The translations under genes and the position numbers were made by a program. From Pelagibacteraceae bacterium AG-345-O09 (GTDB taxonomy: Bacteria; Pseudomonadota; Alphaproteobacteria; Pelagibacterales; Pelagibacteraceae), in assembly GCA_003281725.1 (NCBI GenBank), contig QCBC01000001.1, positions 62,001 through 126,000 of the forward strand: 64,000 nucleotides of DNA. The letters run 5' to 3'. Below are positions 10,268 to 20,005 of this stretch, piece after piece; position 1 is the first letter of the stretch; each line of letters starts with the position of its first letter. Below the pieces are notes generated by a model. The model was given only the letters and a program-made list of their open reading frames with translations, did no database searches and had not been told where the DNA came from.

Positions 10268-11179
10268 ATGCTATCAAATAAAGAAATAGTCTGTCCAAAT
10301 AACCTTTTAAATGTTGCTCATAAAAAAAAGGGTGTTAAAGCAGCAATAGTTAACGCAGGTAAACCACTACCTATGCTTTCAATACAAGATGCTGTAAATG
10401 AGAATTTAATAGAGCCAATTTTTATCGGTGATGAAAAAGAAATTTTAAAATGTGCTGAAGATTTAAAATGGGATATTTCTAATTATGAAATTATAAACGA
10501 ACCTGTTGAAAATAATACTGCACCAATAGCTGCAAAATTAGCAAAAGAAAAAAAAGTGAGAATTATTGTCAAAGGACATATTCATACTGATGTTTTAATG
10601 AAAGAAGTTTTAAAAAGAGAATATGATTTATTAGGAAAAACTAGACTAAGTCATATCTGGCACATGACTATTGATAAAGAAAGCAAACCATTAATAATTA
10701 CTGATGGAGCATTAAATGTATTGCCAAATATAAAAACAAAAATGCACATTTTGAAAAACGTAATAAATTTTTCAAATAGAATCGGAATTGATAAGCCAAA
10801 AGTTGCTATTCTTTCTGCTACTGAAGAAGTGCTAGATAGTGTTCCAAGTTCAAAAGAAGCAGCTGAAATAACCAAACTAGCTAATGAAGATAATTTAAAT
10901 GCAGATGTTTTTGGTCCACTTGCTTTTGATAATAGTATTTCAAAAAAATCAGCATCAATTAAAGGAATAAAAAATATTGTAGCTGGTGAAGCTGATGTTT
11001 TATTGGTTCCAAGTGTAGAAACAGGAAACGCTTTAGTTAAAATGTTAATATATTTCTGTGGAGCCTGTGCTGCAGGAGTTGTAATTGGTGGTAAAGTACC
11101 AGTGGTAATTACAAGTCGATCAGATGAAGCACCTGCTAGATTAGCCTCGATAGCTGCTGCAGTGGTAGCTTTAGATTAA
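10268..11179 (+). CDS. pta: Phosphate acetyl/butyryltransferase family protein
   Basis: 'DGALNVLPNIKTK', 'VLLVPSVETGNALVKMLIYF', 'VVITSRSDEAPARLASIAAAV' typical of short PTA/PTB enzymes. Confidence 0.88.
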   Translation: MLSNKEIVCPNNLLNVAHKKKGVKAAIVNAGKPLPMLSIQDAVNENLIEPIFIGDEKEILKCAEDLKWDISNYEIINEPVENNTAPIAAKLAKEKKVRIIVKGHIHTDVLMKEVLKREYDLLGKTRLSHIWHMTIDKESKPLIITDGALNVLPNIKTKMHILKNVINFSNRIGIDKPKVAILSATEEVLDSVPSSKEAAEITKLANEDNLNADVFGPLAFDNSISKKSASIKGIKNIVAGEADVLLVPSVETGNALVKMLIYFCGACAAGVVIGGKVPVVITSRSDEAPARLASIAAAVVALD

Positions 11180-11238
11180 TAGTTTCATTGAAAAAAAAAC
11201 TAATTTGCATTAAATAGTCCCATTAATTCAAAAAAACT

Positions 11239-12525
11239 ATGACAATTACTTATTTAAAAAAATCCCCTAAGACATCCTCTACAGATGATACTAAAACTAC
11301 TGAGATAGTTAAAAATTTATTAAAAGAAATTGAAAATTCAAAAGAAGATGCATGTATCAATTTAACTAAAAAATTCGATAAATACGACGGTGAAATTATT
11401 GTTTCTAAAGAAAGAATTGAAAAAATCAAAAAAGAGTTAGATCAAAAAACAAAAGATGATATTCAATTTTCTCATGAAAGAGTAAGAAAATTTGCTGAAG
11501 CCCAATTAAAAAACTATGGTCAAGATTTTGAAGTAGAACTTTCTCCAGGATTGTTTGCTGGTCAAAAATTAATACCAGTCAACACTGCTGGCTGTTATAT
11601 ACCTGGCGGACGTTACGCACATATAGCCTCTGCTGTTATGAGTGTAACAACAGCAAAAGTTGCTGGAGTAAAAAAAATTATTGCTTGTAGTCCTCCCAAA
11701 GAAGGCGTTGGGGCTCATCCAGCAATTGTTTATACAGCTGATTTGTGTGGTGCTGATGTAATACTAAATTTAGGTGGAGTTACTGGTATTGCTGCAATGA
11801 CTAATGGATTATTTAAAAATCCACCTGCAGATATATTGGTTGGTCCAGGAAATCAGTTTGTTGCTGAAGCAAAAAGAATTTTATTCGGAAAAGTTGGAAT
11901 TGATTTGTTTGCCGGTCCAACAGAAATTGCTGTAATTGCGGATGATAAAGCAGATGCCGAAATGGTAGCGGTAGACTTAGTGGGTCAAGCTGAACACGGA
12001 TATAATTCTCCTGCTTGGTTATACACAACCAGCAAAAGACTAGCTGAAGAAGTATTAAAAAGAGTTCCAGAATTGATTGCTGAATTACCTGAAGTTCCAA
12101 GAACAAGTGCTGAAGCAGCATGGAGAGATTATGGAGAAGTTATACTTTGTGATACTGATGAGGAAATGGCTACTATAAGTGATGAGTACGCACCTGAACA
12201 TCTAGAAGTACAAACTCAAAATCTTGAATGGTTTCATAAAAGATTAAAAAATTATGGGTCACTATTTATTGGTGAAGAAACAACTGTTGCCTATGGAGAT
12301 AAATGCTCTGGCACAAATCATATCTTACCAACAAAAGGTGCTGGTCGTTACACAGGTGGATTGTTTGTAGGAAAATTTATTAAAACATTAAGTTTTCAAA
12401 GAATGACAAAAGAGTCTACAAAATCTGTTGGAGCAGCCTGTGCAAGGATTTCAAGATACGAGGGTATGGAAGCTCACGCTAGAACAGGTGATGCAAGACT
12501 AAGAAAATACGGTTTTTCTAATTAA
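11239..12525 (+). CDS. hpsN: HisD-family dehydrogenase, likely sulfopropanediol (DHPS) 3-dehydrogenase
   Basis: Histidinol dehydrogenase fold (YIPGGRYAHIASAVMSVTTAKVAGV, DLFAGPTEIAVIAD); location in a sulfonate operon with tauABC, Ldh2 and pta rather than with his genes. Confidence 0.72.
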   Translation: MTITYLKKSPKTSSTDDTKTTEIVKNLLKEIENSKEDACINLTKKFDKYDGEIIVSKERIEKIKKELDQKTKDDIQFSHERVRKFAEAQLKNYGQDFEVELSPGLFAGQKLIPVNTAGCYIPGGRYAHIASAVMSVTTAKVAGVKKIIACSPPKEGVGAHPAIVYTADLCGADVILNLGGVTGIAAMTNGLFKNPPADILVGPGNQFVAEAKRILFGKVGIDLFAGPTEIAVIADDKADAEMVAVDLVGQAEHGYNSPAWLYTTSKRLAEEVLKRVPELIAELPEVPRTSAEAAWRDYGEVILCDTDEEMATISDEYAPEHLEVQTQNLEWFHKRLKNYGSLFIGEETTVAYGDKCSGTNHILPTKGAGRYTGGLFVGKFIKTLSFQRMTKESTKSVGAACARISRYEGMEAHARTGDARLRKYGFSN

Positions 12526-12983
12526 TTTTCTGGAATAAAAATTAAACACAATCCATTATTACAAAATCTTTTTCCAGTAGCAGTTGGACCATCTAAAAAA
12601 ACATGACCATGATGAGCACCGCAGTTTGCGCAATGATATTCAACTCGCTTCATACCAAAAGAATAATCTATTTTTGTTTTAAACGCTCCTGGTAACGCTT
12701 CTGAAAATGAAGGCCACCCTGTTCCACTATCAAATTTTGAATTAGATGCAAATAGCTTAGCATTACAGTTTGCACAGTGGTAAAATCCCTCTCTATCTTC
12801 TTTAAGTAAATCACTTGTAAAAGCTCTTTCTGTACCTTCATTAAACATTATATTTTTTTGAGCTTTTGAAAGATTTGGATTAATAATTTTTTTAGTGGCT
12901 GAGTATAAAAATTTGTAAGGAAAAGAAAAGAAAATTAAAAATGAAATCCCAATTGTTTTTAAAAACTTTCTTCTAAAAAACAT
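12522..12983 (-). CDS. msrB: Peptide-methionine (R)-S-oxide reductase, exported
   Basis: Two CxxC zinc motifs (YHCANCNAKLF, YHCANCGAHHGHVF), SGTGWPSF, C-terminal RFCNN; N-terminal hydrophobic signal. Confidence 0.93.
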   Translation of the reverse strand: MFFRRKFLKTIGISFLIFFSFPYKFLYSATKKIINPNLSKAQKNIMFNEGTERAFTSDLLKEDREGFYHCANCNAKLFASNSKFDSGTGWPSFSEALPGAFKTKIDYSFGMKRVEYHCANCGAHHGHVFLDGPTATGKRFCNNGLCLIFIPEN

Positions 12984-12989
12984 TTCAAA

Positions 12990-13715
12990 TTAACTTAAAA
13001 TTTTTTCAGCCTTTTTCTCTCTAGCTTTATTTTTTTTATAATCTAGTTTGGCCTTTTTTAGATTTATTAAATCTGCAAATTCATGATTGACATCTCTATG
13101 TCCTGCCTCATCATCTCTGATTACTCTAACTACATCTTTGAGAGTAGCATGAAGTGGTAAGTTCCAATAGTTAATAGCAATTAAAGGAGCTGGTTGATCT
13201 GGAATTGTTCCCGCTTCAAGTTCATTTAAATACTCTGTGTAACTGATTACCGCCTCTTCTTCAAAGTAACCAACAATTCTATGAGCAGTTCTTTGAGAAA
13301 TTAAGTATATAATAGCATATGTAAGAATAAAAATAAATTGAGCAATCATTATTATAAATCTTTCAAGAGCAGTTGGTTTTGCAATATGAATGAAAGTCAT
13401 TAAGTGCATTCTTTCATTTTCAGCTTCATCCAAAAGAGTCTTTATCCAACCTTTATCATTCTCCATTTTTCTAAGAGATTTAAGATGTAACAACATTCCT
13501 GCTACCATACCTGGAACAGCAGCTACAGTCTCTAAAACAACAGCTCTATGGCCATATCTTTTTTTAAAAAAAGTATCTGCTAGCAACCTTAAAAATTTAG
13601 TAAAAGATAAAGCAACCTTGTCACTAAAGTTTTTTGGTTGAAAATGTTTATTTAAATCGCTCATACTTTTAAAATAGTTACTAATAGAGAATTTAACATG
13701 TGCTATAATTGTCAC
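12990..13715 (-). CDS. aox: Alternative oxidase (ubiquinol oxidase, di-iron)
   Basis: [54 protein letters not shown] di-iron ligands all present. Confidence 0.95.
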   Translation of the reverse strand: MTIIAHVKFSISNYFKSMSDLNKHFQPKNFSDKVALSFTKFLRLLADTFFKKRYGHRAVVLETVAAVPGMVAGMLLHLKSLRKMENDKGWIKTLLDEAENERMHLMTFIHIAKPTALERFIIMIAQFIFILTYAIIYLISQRTAHRIVGYFEEEAVISYTEYLNELEAGTIPDQPAPLIAINYWNLPLHATLKDVVRVIRDDEAGHRDVNHEFADLINLKKAKLDYKKNKAREKKAEKILS

Positions 13716-13731
13716 TTAAAAATGTTATTAA

Positions 13732-14346
13732 TCAAAGAAAATATACTGTTTCTTTAACTATATAAATTGTAAGCAAGGACATAAAGCCAATTATAAATAT
13801 ATTAATATATTTCCATGTTTTATGACTCTGGGCATATTTTGAAAAGTAAACAGATAAATAACCTAGCAGAAAGAAAAATATAAATGATGCAATTGATGCA
13901 CCAGCACCAAAATAAATTTTTTCATCAAAAAGAAAATTTTTTGAAAAATTTCCTAAAAAGAAAACTGTATCAGAATAAACATGTGCATTTAGATAAGTAA
14001 AACCAAGTGTCTTTAATAAAATCTCAAAACTAGAAATATCTTTAAATTCGCTATTAAAATTAACATTAATTTTTAATGATTTGATTTTAGAGTATATAAA
14101 ATAAATTAAAAAAATTATTAATGAGATATTTAAAACTAATTCTACAAATAAATTAAAATATTGATGAAAAAAATGAAACAAAAGAATACCAGAAAATATT
14201 AATAATAAATCTGATAAAGAGCAAACTATACAGACTAAAAATACATATTGTTTTTTAAGCCCTTGCTCTATTACAAAAATGTTTTGTGCACCTATTGCTA
14301 ATATTAAACTAAGCCCGGTAAAAAAACCTAATACCAGGTATTCCAT
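13732..14346 (-). CDS. LysE-family amino acid exporter
   Basis: 'GLSLILAIGAQNIFVIEQGLKK' LysE motif, six hydrophobic segments. Confidence 0.88.
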   Translation of the reverse strand: MEYLVLGFFTGLSLILAIGAQNIFVIEQGLKKQYVFLVCIVCSLSDLLLIFSGILLFHFFHQYFNLFVELVLNISLIIFLIYFIYSKIKSLKINVNFNSEFKDISSFEILLKTLGFTYLNAHVYSDTVFFLGNFSKNFLFDEKIYFGAGASIASFIFFFLLGYLSVYFSKYAQSHKTWKYINIFIIGFMSLLTIYIVKETVYFL

Positions 14347-14357
14347 CTAAATTCAGA

Positions 14358-14768
14358 TTATTCTGAATTAGCCGTTAATGTTTTAATCTCTAAAATATTT
14401 TCGTTAGGATCTTTTACAAAAAAAGTTTCCTGCTCATATTTTGTTCCTTTAAATCTAAGATAAGGTTCATCGTAATATTTTGCCCCTTTTTCTTTTAATC
14501 TATTTTTTAAAGTATCAAAATCTTTTCTAGATAAATGTACCCCGAAGTGTGGGACTGAAACATTTCCCATATCAACGTCGTGTCTTTCGCTATCTAATTT
14601 ATGTTCACTTGCATGAAGTGTTAATTCATTTCCCCAAAAATCAACATCAGCCCATTCTTGAGCAGAGTTATCAAGTCGGCAACCCAAAGTTTCGCTATAA
14701 AACTTTTTTGCTGTTTCTAGATCTCCACAAGGGATTGCTAGATGAAAACAATTAGTGTTTTTGTACAT
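14358..14768 (-). CDS. VOC/glyoxalase family protein
   Basis: 'HLAIPCGDLETAKKFYSETLGCRL' and 'FVKDPNENILEIK'. Confidence 0.88.
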   Translation of the reverse strand: MYKNTNCFHLAIPCGDLETAKKFYSETLGCRLDNSAQEWADVDFWGNELTLHASEHKLDSERHDVDMGNVSVPHFGVHLSRKDFDTLKNRLKEKGAKYYDEPYLRFKGTKYEQETFFVKDPNENILEIKTLTANSE

Positions 14769-14840
14769 AATTTCTCCTTTAAATACTGTTTAAAATAACT
14801 ATATAAGCATTAATTATTTTTATCAAGCTGACAAATACTT

Positions 14841-15425
14841 ATGAATGACTTTTTACAATCTATAATAGATAGAGATCCTGCGGCAAAATCAAAGTTAAGT
14901 TTAATTTTAACTTACCCAGGAGTTAAAGCTATTTTTTTTCACAAGATAGCTAATTTTTTTGCTATCGCTAAGTTTGATTTAATCGCAAGAATCATTTCAC
15001 AACTTTCACGATTCTTAACAGGTATAGAAATTCATCCTAAGGCTAAAATTGGAAAAAATTTATTTATTGATCATGGAATGGGGGTGGTCATTGGAGAAAC
15101 ATCAGAAATTGGAGAGAACGTTACAATCTATCATATGGTAACTTTAGGGGGTATTGCTCCAAGTATAAACTCTGATAGCCAAAGAGAAATAAAAAGACAT
15201 CCAACATTAATGGATAATGTTGTTGTTGGCTCTGGTGCTCAAATATTAGGTCCAGTTATAATTGGAAAGAATGCTAAAGTTGGAGCTAACGCAGTTGTTA
15301 CAAAGAACGTTCCAGATAACGCAGTAATGATTGGCATACCTGCAAGAAATGTTGGTACAACTTCTGGTGAATTTAAACCCTATGCTGTTACAGAAGACTC
15401 TAAAGAAAATGGTAATGAAAAATAA
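14841..15425 (+). CDS. cysE: Serine O-acetyltransferase
   Basis: Hexapeptide repeats; '[43 protein letters not shown]'; precedes cysK. Confidence 0.93.
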   Translation: MNDFLQSIIDRDPAAKSKLSLILTYPGVKAIFFHKIANFFAIAKFDLIARIISQLSRFLTGIEIHPKAKIGKNLFIDHGMGVVIGETSEIGENVTIYHMVTLGGIAPSINSDSQREIKRHPTLMDNVVVGSGAQILGPVIIGKNAKVGANAVVTKNVPDNAVMIGIPARNVGTTSGEFKPYAVTEDSKENGNEK

Positions 15426-16416
15426 TCAAGAAGATTTTATTTCTGGAATTGGAAATACTCCTTTAATTAGATTAAGAGCAGCTTCAGAAATTACTGGATG
15501 TAATATTTATGGCAAAGCTGAATTTTTAAATCCTGGTGGCTCTGTTAAAGATAGAGCTGCTTTGGCTCTTATTAAAGATGCTCAACAAAAAAAATTGATT
15601 TCCAAAGGTGGTATTGTAATTGAAGGTACTGCTGGAAATACTGGTATAGGCTTAGGACTATTAGGTAATTCTCTTGGTTATAAAACTATTATTGTAATGA
15701 ATGATAATCAAACCCAAGAAAAAAAAGATACTTTAAGAAACTTAGGTGCTGAATTAAGATTAGTACCAGCCAAACCTTATAAAGATGATAATAATTTTGT
15801 TAAAGTTGCAGCTAGATTAGCTGATGAATTAAGACCCACAAATAACAATGGAGTAGTCTGGGCTAATCAATTTGATAACACCGCTAATGCCAAAGGTCAT
15901 TATGAAGGAACTGGAAAAGAAATTTGGGAGCAAACTGAAGGTAAAGTAGATGGTTTCGTTTGTTCTTCTGGAACTGGTGGAACGATTTCAGGTGTAAGTA
16001 ATTTTCTAAAAGAAAAAAATAAAGATGTAAAAATTTATTTGTCAGATCCAAAAGGATCTTCTCTTTATAACTATATTAAAAATGGAGAGTTGAAGTCTGA
16101 TGGAAATTCTATAACTGAAGGAATTGGATCTAGTAGAGTTACTAAAAATTTTGGTAATGCAAAAATTGATGATGCGTATTCAATAGATGATAATGAAGCT
16201 TTACCTATCCTTTATGATTTAATTCAAAATGAAGGATTAAGTTTAGGGACAAGTTGTGGAATTAATATCGCTGGAGCAATCAGATTAGGAAAAGAATTAG
16301 GGCCTGGAAAAACTATTGTAACTATCCTTTGTGATAGATCAGATAAATACAACTCAAAGATGTTTAACAAATCATTTTTAGAGGAAAAAAACTTACCTAT
16401 TCCTAGTTGGTTATAA
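15409..16416 (+). CDS. cysK: Cysteine synthase A; start revised from 15331 to the ATG at 15409 or 15415
   Basis: '[38 protein letters not shown]' PLP-lysine motif; ORF-track start lies deep inside cysE. Confidence 0.92.
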   Translation: MVMKNNQEDFISGIGNTPLIRLRAASEITGCNIYGKAEFLNPGGSVKDRAALALIKDAQQKKLISKGGIVIEGTAGNTGIGLGLLGNSLGYKTIIVMNDNQTQEKKDTLRNLGAELRLVPAKPYKDDNNFVKVAARLADELRPTNNNGVVWANQFDNTANAKGHYEGTGKEIWEQTEGKVDGFVCSSGTGGTISGVSNFLKEKNKDVKIYLSDPKGSSLYNYIKNGELKSDGNSITEGIGSSRVTKNFGNAKIDDAYSIDDNEALPILYDLIQNEGLSLGTSCGINIAGAIRLGKELGPGKTIVTILCDRSDKYNSKMFNKSFLEEKNLPIPSWL

Positions 16417-16507
16417 TATCGCATAGCTGCTATGTAACAAAACTGATACTTTTTAGGCATATATTTAATTATCGTAAAAATTAATAAAGATTAGTGGAGA
16501 TCTTTAT

Positions 16508-16915
16508 TTGAATAGAGATACAATGCTAAAAAAAAATATTTTAAAAATATTTGCTACTTATTGTTTAGCAATTCTAATATCTACTGCATCATTGGCTGGT
16601 ATGAGTGACAACGATAAGTCTAAAGCTTGGGACTGTGTTGGTATTTATATGGCTAACTACTTTCTTCCATCTGGTGAAACATTTGAATACGCTATGAAAG
16701 AAAAATCTATATCAACTGTAAAAGTTTTAAAATCTTACGCTCTTGAAATAGGTATTCCAGAAAAAGAGTGGGATGAAGGAGTTAATAAAGCAGTGGATAA
16801 ACATTATGGATCGAAATATGACAAAGCTAAAACTGACAAATGTCATTCTTATGTTGAAGCGTTAGTTCCTAATGGGGCTGAAAGAGTTAAAAAAGTAATT
16901 CAAACTTTATATTAA
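16508..16915 (+). CDS. Small exported protein of unknown function
   Basis: Signal peptide followed by ~100 aa; good spacing to the following small-ORF cluster. Confidence 0.6.
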   Translation: MNRDTMLKKNILKIFATYCLAILISTASLAGMSDNDKSKAWDCVGIYMANYFLPSGETFEYAMKEKSISTVKVLKSYALEIGIPEKEWDEGVNKAVDKHYGSKYDKAKTDKCHSYVEALVPNGAERVKKVIQTLY

Positions 16916-16939
16916 ATATTAATAAAAAAGGAGAAAAAA

Positions 16940-17224
16940 ATGGAAAAAGAAATGTTAGTAGTAGCTAAATTAAAAGAAGGTATGTTTGAAAAATTTATGG
17001 GATTCATGCAATCACCTGAAGGTTTAGCTGAAAGAGCTAAAGTTGCAATTGTAGAAAAAACTATTGGAACGGTAACCCCAGATAAAAGTACTGTAATGTT
17101 TAAGATATTTTGTACTGATGAGCCTGCATTACATAAATTTATTGAAGGAACTGAAGTATCAAAGCCTATCATGGATGCTGTTTTAGATAGCTATTCAATC
17201 TATGATTTAACAAAAGTAAAATAG
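16940..17224 (+). CDS. 94-aa protein, ABM/dimeric alpha-beta barrel-like size and pattern, unknown function
   Basis: ATG preceded by an AAGGAG ribosome-binding site; first of three ~100-aa consecutive ORFs. Confidence 0.7.
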   Translation: MEKEMLVVAKLKEGMFEKFMGFMQSPEGLAERAKVAIVEKTIGTVTPDKSTVMFKIFCTDEPALHKFIEGTEVSKPIMDAVLDSYSIYDLTKVK

Positions 17225-17231
17225 GAGAAAT

Positions 17232-17522
17232 ATGAAAAATTATATAGTAACACACACTTTTAAATCTAAAGAGGCAAAAGCTAAAATGATAGAAGTTACT
17301 GGTTCGATGTCTATGGAAGATATGACTAAGGCAATGACAAGTGACAATGCAAAATGTCAAATGAGCTGGAATACACCAGGTGATAATTTAACAATGTATT
17401 GTTGGTGGAAAGGTACTGATCCAGATGCAATTAATAAACAATTAGAGTCTATGAATGATTTCTATGAACCTCATAAATTTGTTGAGTGCACAGATGATAT
17501 TATAGATTTTAATGCTAAATAA
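17232..17522 (+). CDS. 96-aa small protein of unknown function
   Basis: AGGAG ribosome-binding site 7 nt upstream; 7-nt gap to the preceding gene. Confidence 0.7.
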   Translation: MKNYIVTHTFKSKEAKAKMIEVTGSMSMEDMTKAMTSDNAKCQMSWNTPGDNLTMYCWWKGTDPDAINKQLESMNDFYEPHKFVECTDDIIDFNAK

Positions 17523-17556
17523 AAATGCCTAAACTTTGACTAAATAAGGAAAAACA

Positions 17557-17865
17557 ATGAAGGTAATTTATACTAGAACAATGAGAGTGAAAGATGATGG
17601 TTTAGGAAAAGCTATGGAAATTGGAAAAGGATTGGCGGCAGTAAGAAAAAAACATTATCCTAACCATGATGTCTATTTTTCTTTTCAAATGGGTGGAGAT
17701 CCAAGAACAATAAGAGAAACTTTAATTGGAACTATGTTTGAAGGTGATAATGATGCTGACGCTAACATGTCTGCAGATCCTGAATATATAAAACTTTTAG
17801 AGCAATTAAAAGAAGTAGCCATAGAAGGTACTATTGAAGACGAGATTAGACCAATATTTAGCTAA
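17557..17865 (+). CDS. 102-aa small protein of unknown function
   Basis: AAGGAA ribosome-binding site; clustered same-strand small ORFs. Confidence 0.7.
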   Translation: MKVIYTRTMRVKDDGLGKAMEIGKGLAAVRKKHYPNHDVYFSFQMGGDPRTIRETLIGTMFEGDNDADANMSADPEYIKLLEQLKEVAIEGTIEDEIRPIFS

Positions 17866-17877
17866 AGGACTTAAATT

Positions 17878-18294
17878 ATGTTAGAAAAATTTAATGGAAT
17901 AATTTACTTAGCAATATTTTTAATTCATTTTATAGGGTTTGCTTATTATGGTTTTAGATGTGTTTTTCAAACACAATCTTTTTTAAATCAGTATGGAATG
18001 CATGATACCGGTGCTGGTATAGTCAGATTTTTTGGTTCTATATTCATTGGATCAACCGTAATGGCAATTTACGTGGGATTTATAAGACCTAATGGATTAG
18101 AAGCTACTTGGGCATTCTTTAATTTAATATTCTTGCAAAATCTATCAGCTTTTATTGTTGGTTTTTATAGTACAAAAATAAATAAACTTGGACATACTGA
18201 TAAAACTTCTGATGAAGCTATTTATGCTCCATTAGTTTTAACTATTTTAAGTGCTGTCCTTTGTTACGGTCTAGCAGATAAAATATACATTTAA
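17878..18294 (+). CDS. 138-aa membrane protein of unknown function
   Basis: About four hydrophobic segments; within small-gene operon. Confidence 0.7.
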   Translation: MLEKFNGIIYLAIFLIHFIGFAYYGFRCVFQTQSFLNQYGMHDTGAGIVRFFGSIFIGSTVMAIYVGFIRPNGLEATWAFFNLIFLQNLSAFIVGFYSTKINKLGHTDKTSDEAIYAPLVLTILSAVLCYGLADKIYI

Positions 18295-18313
18295 CTTAAG
18301 AAAGGAAAATATT

Positions 18314-18634
18314 ATGTCTTTATTAGCAAAAATGGACGCTGCTATGACAGCAAAAGATGAAGCTGCTATGAATGAGATTTTTCATGATGATTATAAATTT
18401 ACAATGCATGCATCAGGAAAAATTATGGGAAAAACAGATGTAATTAAATGGGCGATGAGTGGAGACATCAATAAAGATAAAGTAAGAGTTCTTTTCGAGA
18501 ATGATGAAATTGGAGTTGAACATTCTTTTGTAACATTCAATGACGGTAATAAAGAAGCAGTAATGGCTGTTTATAAATATAAAGATGGAAAAATTGTTAG
18601 TTTAGAAACTGGCGCTACTCCAATATCCAAATAA
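18314..18634 (+). CDS. SnoaL/NTF2-like small protein
   Basis: 'MDAAMTAKDEAAMNEIFHDDYKFTMHASGKIMGKTDVIKWAMSG' pattern. Confidence 0.65.
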   Translation: MSLLAKMDAAMTAKDEAAMNEIFHDDYKFTMHASGKIMGKTDVIKWAMSGDINKDKVRVLFENDEIGVEHSFVTFNDGNKEAVMAVYKYKDGKIVSLETGATPISK

Positions 18635-19183
18635 GTGAAAAGAATTTCATTTATTTTTTTATTTTTTATATTCTCATCATCTTTATTCGCTAATAATTAC
18701 AAAGAAGAATTTGATAAATTATTTATTCAATTAAAAAGTGCGTCTAACTTTGAAAATTCTAAAAAAATAGAAAACAAAATTTGGAATTTGTGGACTACAC
18801 ATCCCTCTCAAAATAGATTGACGAAGCTTTTGTCAGAGGGCTCTTTATTGATGAATCAAAATAAGTTTGGGGAAGCTTACGATATTTTTACAAAAGTAAT
18901 TAATAAAGATCCTAATTGGGCAGAAGCTTGGAATAAGAGAGCAACTGTACTTTATTTAATGGGTAAATATGAATTGTCACAGGCAGACATAAACAAAGTC
19001 CTTCAAATTGAAAAAAGGCATTTTGGTGCATTAACAGGACAAGGATTAGTTCAAATAGCTTTAAAAAATTATGAAAAAGCGATTGATAGTTATATTGAGG
19101 CTCATAAGATCCACCCTTACATGAAATCGCCTATGATTATGATTCAAAAACTTCAAATTGAATTACAAAAAAAAGCTATATGA
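18635..19183 (+). CDS. Exported TPR-repeat protein, GTG start
   Basis: Signal peptide; TPR units 'PNWAEAWNKRATVLYLMGKYELSQADINKVLQIEKRHFGALTGQGLVQIALKNYEKAIDSY'. Confidence 0.85.
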   Translation: MKRISFIFLFFIFSSSLFANNYKEEFDKLFIQLKSASNFENSKKIENKIWNLWTTHPSQNRLTKLLSEGSLLMNQNKFGEAYDIFTKVINKDPNWAEAWNKRATVLYLMGKYELSQADINKVLQIEKRHFGALTGQGLVQIALKNYEKAIDSYIEAHKIHPYMKSPMIMIQKLQIELQKKAI

Positions 19184-19770
19184 AAGATATAGATTTCTAT
19201 TTTTCAATAGGTAGTACTTATACTTATTTGTCTGTTACTAGAATTCTTGATGTTGAAAAAAAAAGTCAAGTAAAATTTAATTGGAAACCTTTTAGTGTAA
19301 GAATGATCATGAAAGAAATGAATAATATTCCTTTTCCAAAAGATAAAATTAACAAAGTTAATTATATGTGGAGAGATATTGAAAGAAGAGCTGAAGGATA
19401 TAAATTTTTTGCAAAAACGCCTGTACCCTACCCTTTATCAGAATTTGATTTGGCAAATCAAATAGCTATACTTGGTTTAAAGATGGGTTGGGGGGTAGAC
19501 TATGTAAGACTAACTTATAAAAAATGGTTTCAAGAGGGAAAGGAGCCTGCGGTGGAACCTAGTATCTCCGAAGTATGCAAGGAATTGAGTTTGAATAAAG
19601 ATGAAATAATAATTGAGTCTAAAACTAAAGAAATAAAAGATGAATATTTTTCAAATACAGATACCGCTCGTGAAAATAAAATTTTTGGTAGTCCGTCATT
19701 TATGGTTGATAATGAACTATTCTGGGGTGACGACAGAATGGAAGATGCTATAAAGTGGGTTAAAAAATAA
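19180..19770 (+). CDS. 2-hydroxychromene-2-carboxylate isomerase / DsbA-like family protein
   Basis: 'IDFYFSIGSTYTYLSVTRI' and 'FGSPSFMVDNELFWGDDRMEDA'. Confidence 0.88.
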   Translation: MKDIDFYFSIGSTYTYLSVTRILDVEKKSQVKFNWKPFSVRMIMKEMNNIPFPKDKINKVNYMWRDIERRAEGYKFFAKTPVPYPLSEFDLANQIAILGLKMGWGVDYVRLTYKKWFQEGKEPAVEPSISEVCKELSLNKDEIIIESKTKEIKDEYFSNTDTARENKIFGSPSFMVDNELFWGDDRMEDAIKWVKK

Positions 19771-19991
19771 TGTTTCCAAAAAAATATTCTAATCTTTTGT
19801 TTATATTGGTAATGGGTTTTGGAATGAGTCTGCTCATGACCTTAATTATAACTTATGTCAATACTGGATTAGATAGCGGTTATTTAAATAGATTCTTAAA
19901 AGCTTGGGCAGTTGGACTTCCGATTGCAATTACAGCTGCATTATTAGTTGGTCCTATTGCTAAAAAGTTTGTAGATAAAATAACTAAATAA
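19770..19991 (+). CDS. DUF2798-like two-TM protein
   Basis: 73 aa, two TM segments; 'FLKAWAVGLPIAITAALLVGPIAKKFVDK'. Confidence 0.7.
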   Translation: MFPKKYSNLLFILVMGFGMSLLMTLIITYVNTGLDSGYLNRFLKAWAVGLPIAITAALLVGPIAKKFVDKITK

Positions 19992-20005
19992 TCATATTCT
20001 CTGTA

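Noticed and set aside
11813-12121. 102-aa minus-strand ORF
   Set aside because: Entirely antisense to the strongly supported HisD/HpsN-like gene; low-complexity Leu/Gln composition typical of a shadow frame.
16420-16440. Short hairpin CATAG-CTG-CTATG after cysK
   Set aside because: Only a 5-bp stem with no U tract; expected by chance in AT-rich sequence.
16912-17360. Minus-strand ORFs of 86 and 63 aa over the small-protein cluster
   Set aside because: The plus-strand ORFs have clear ribosome-binding sites and balanced composition; the minus-strand ones do not.
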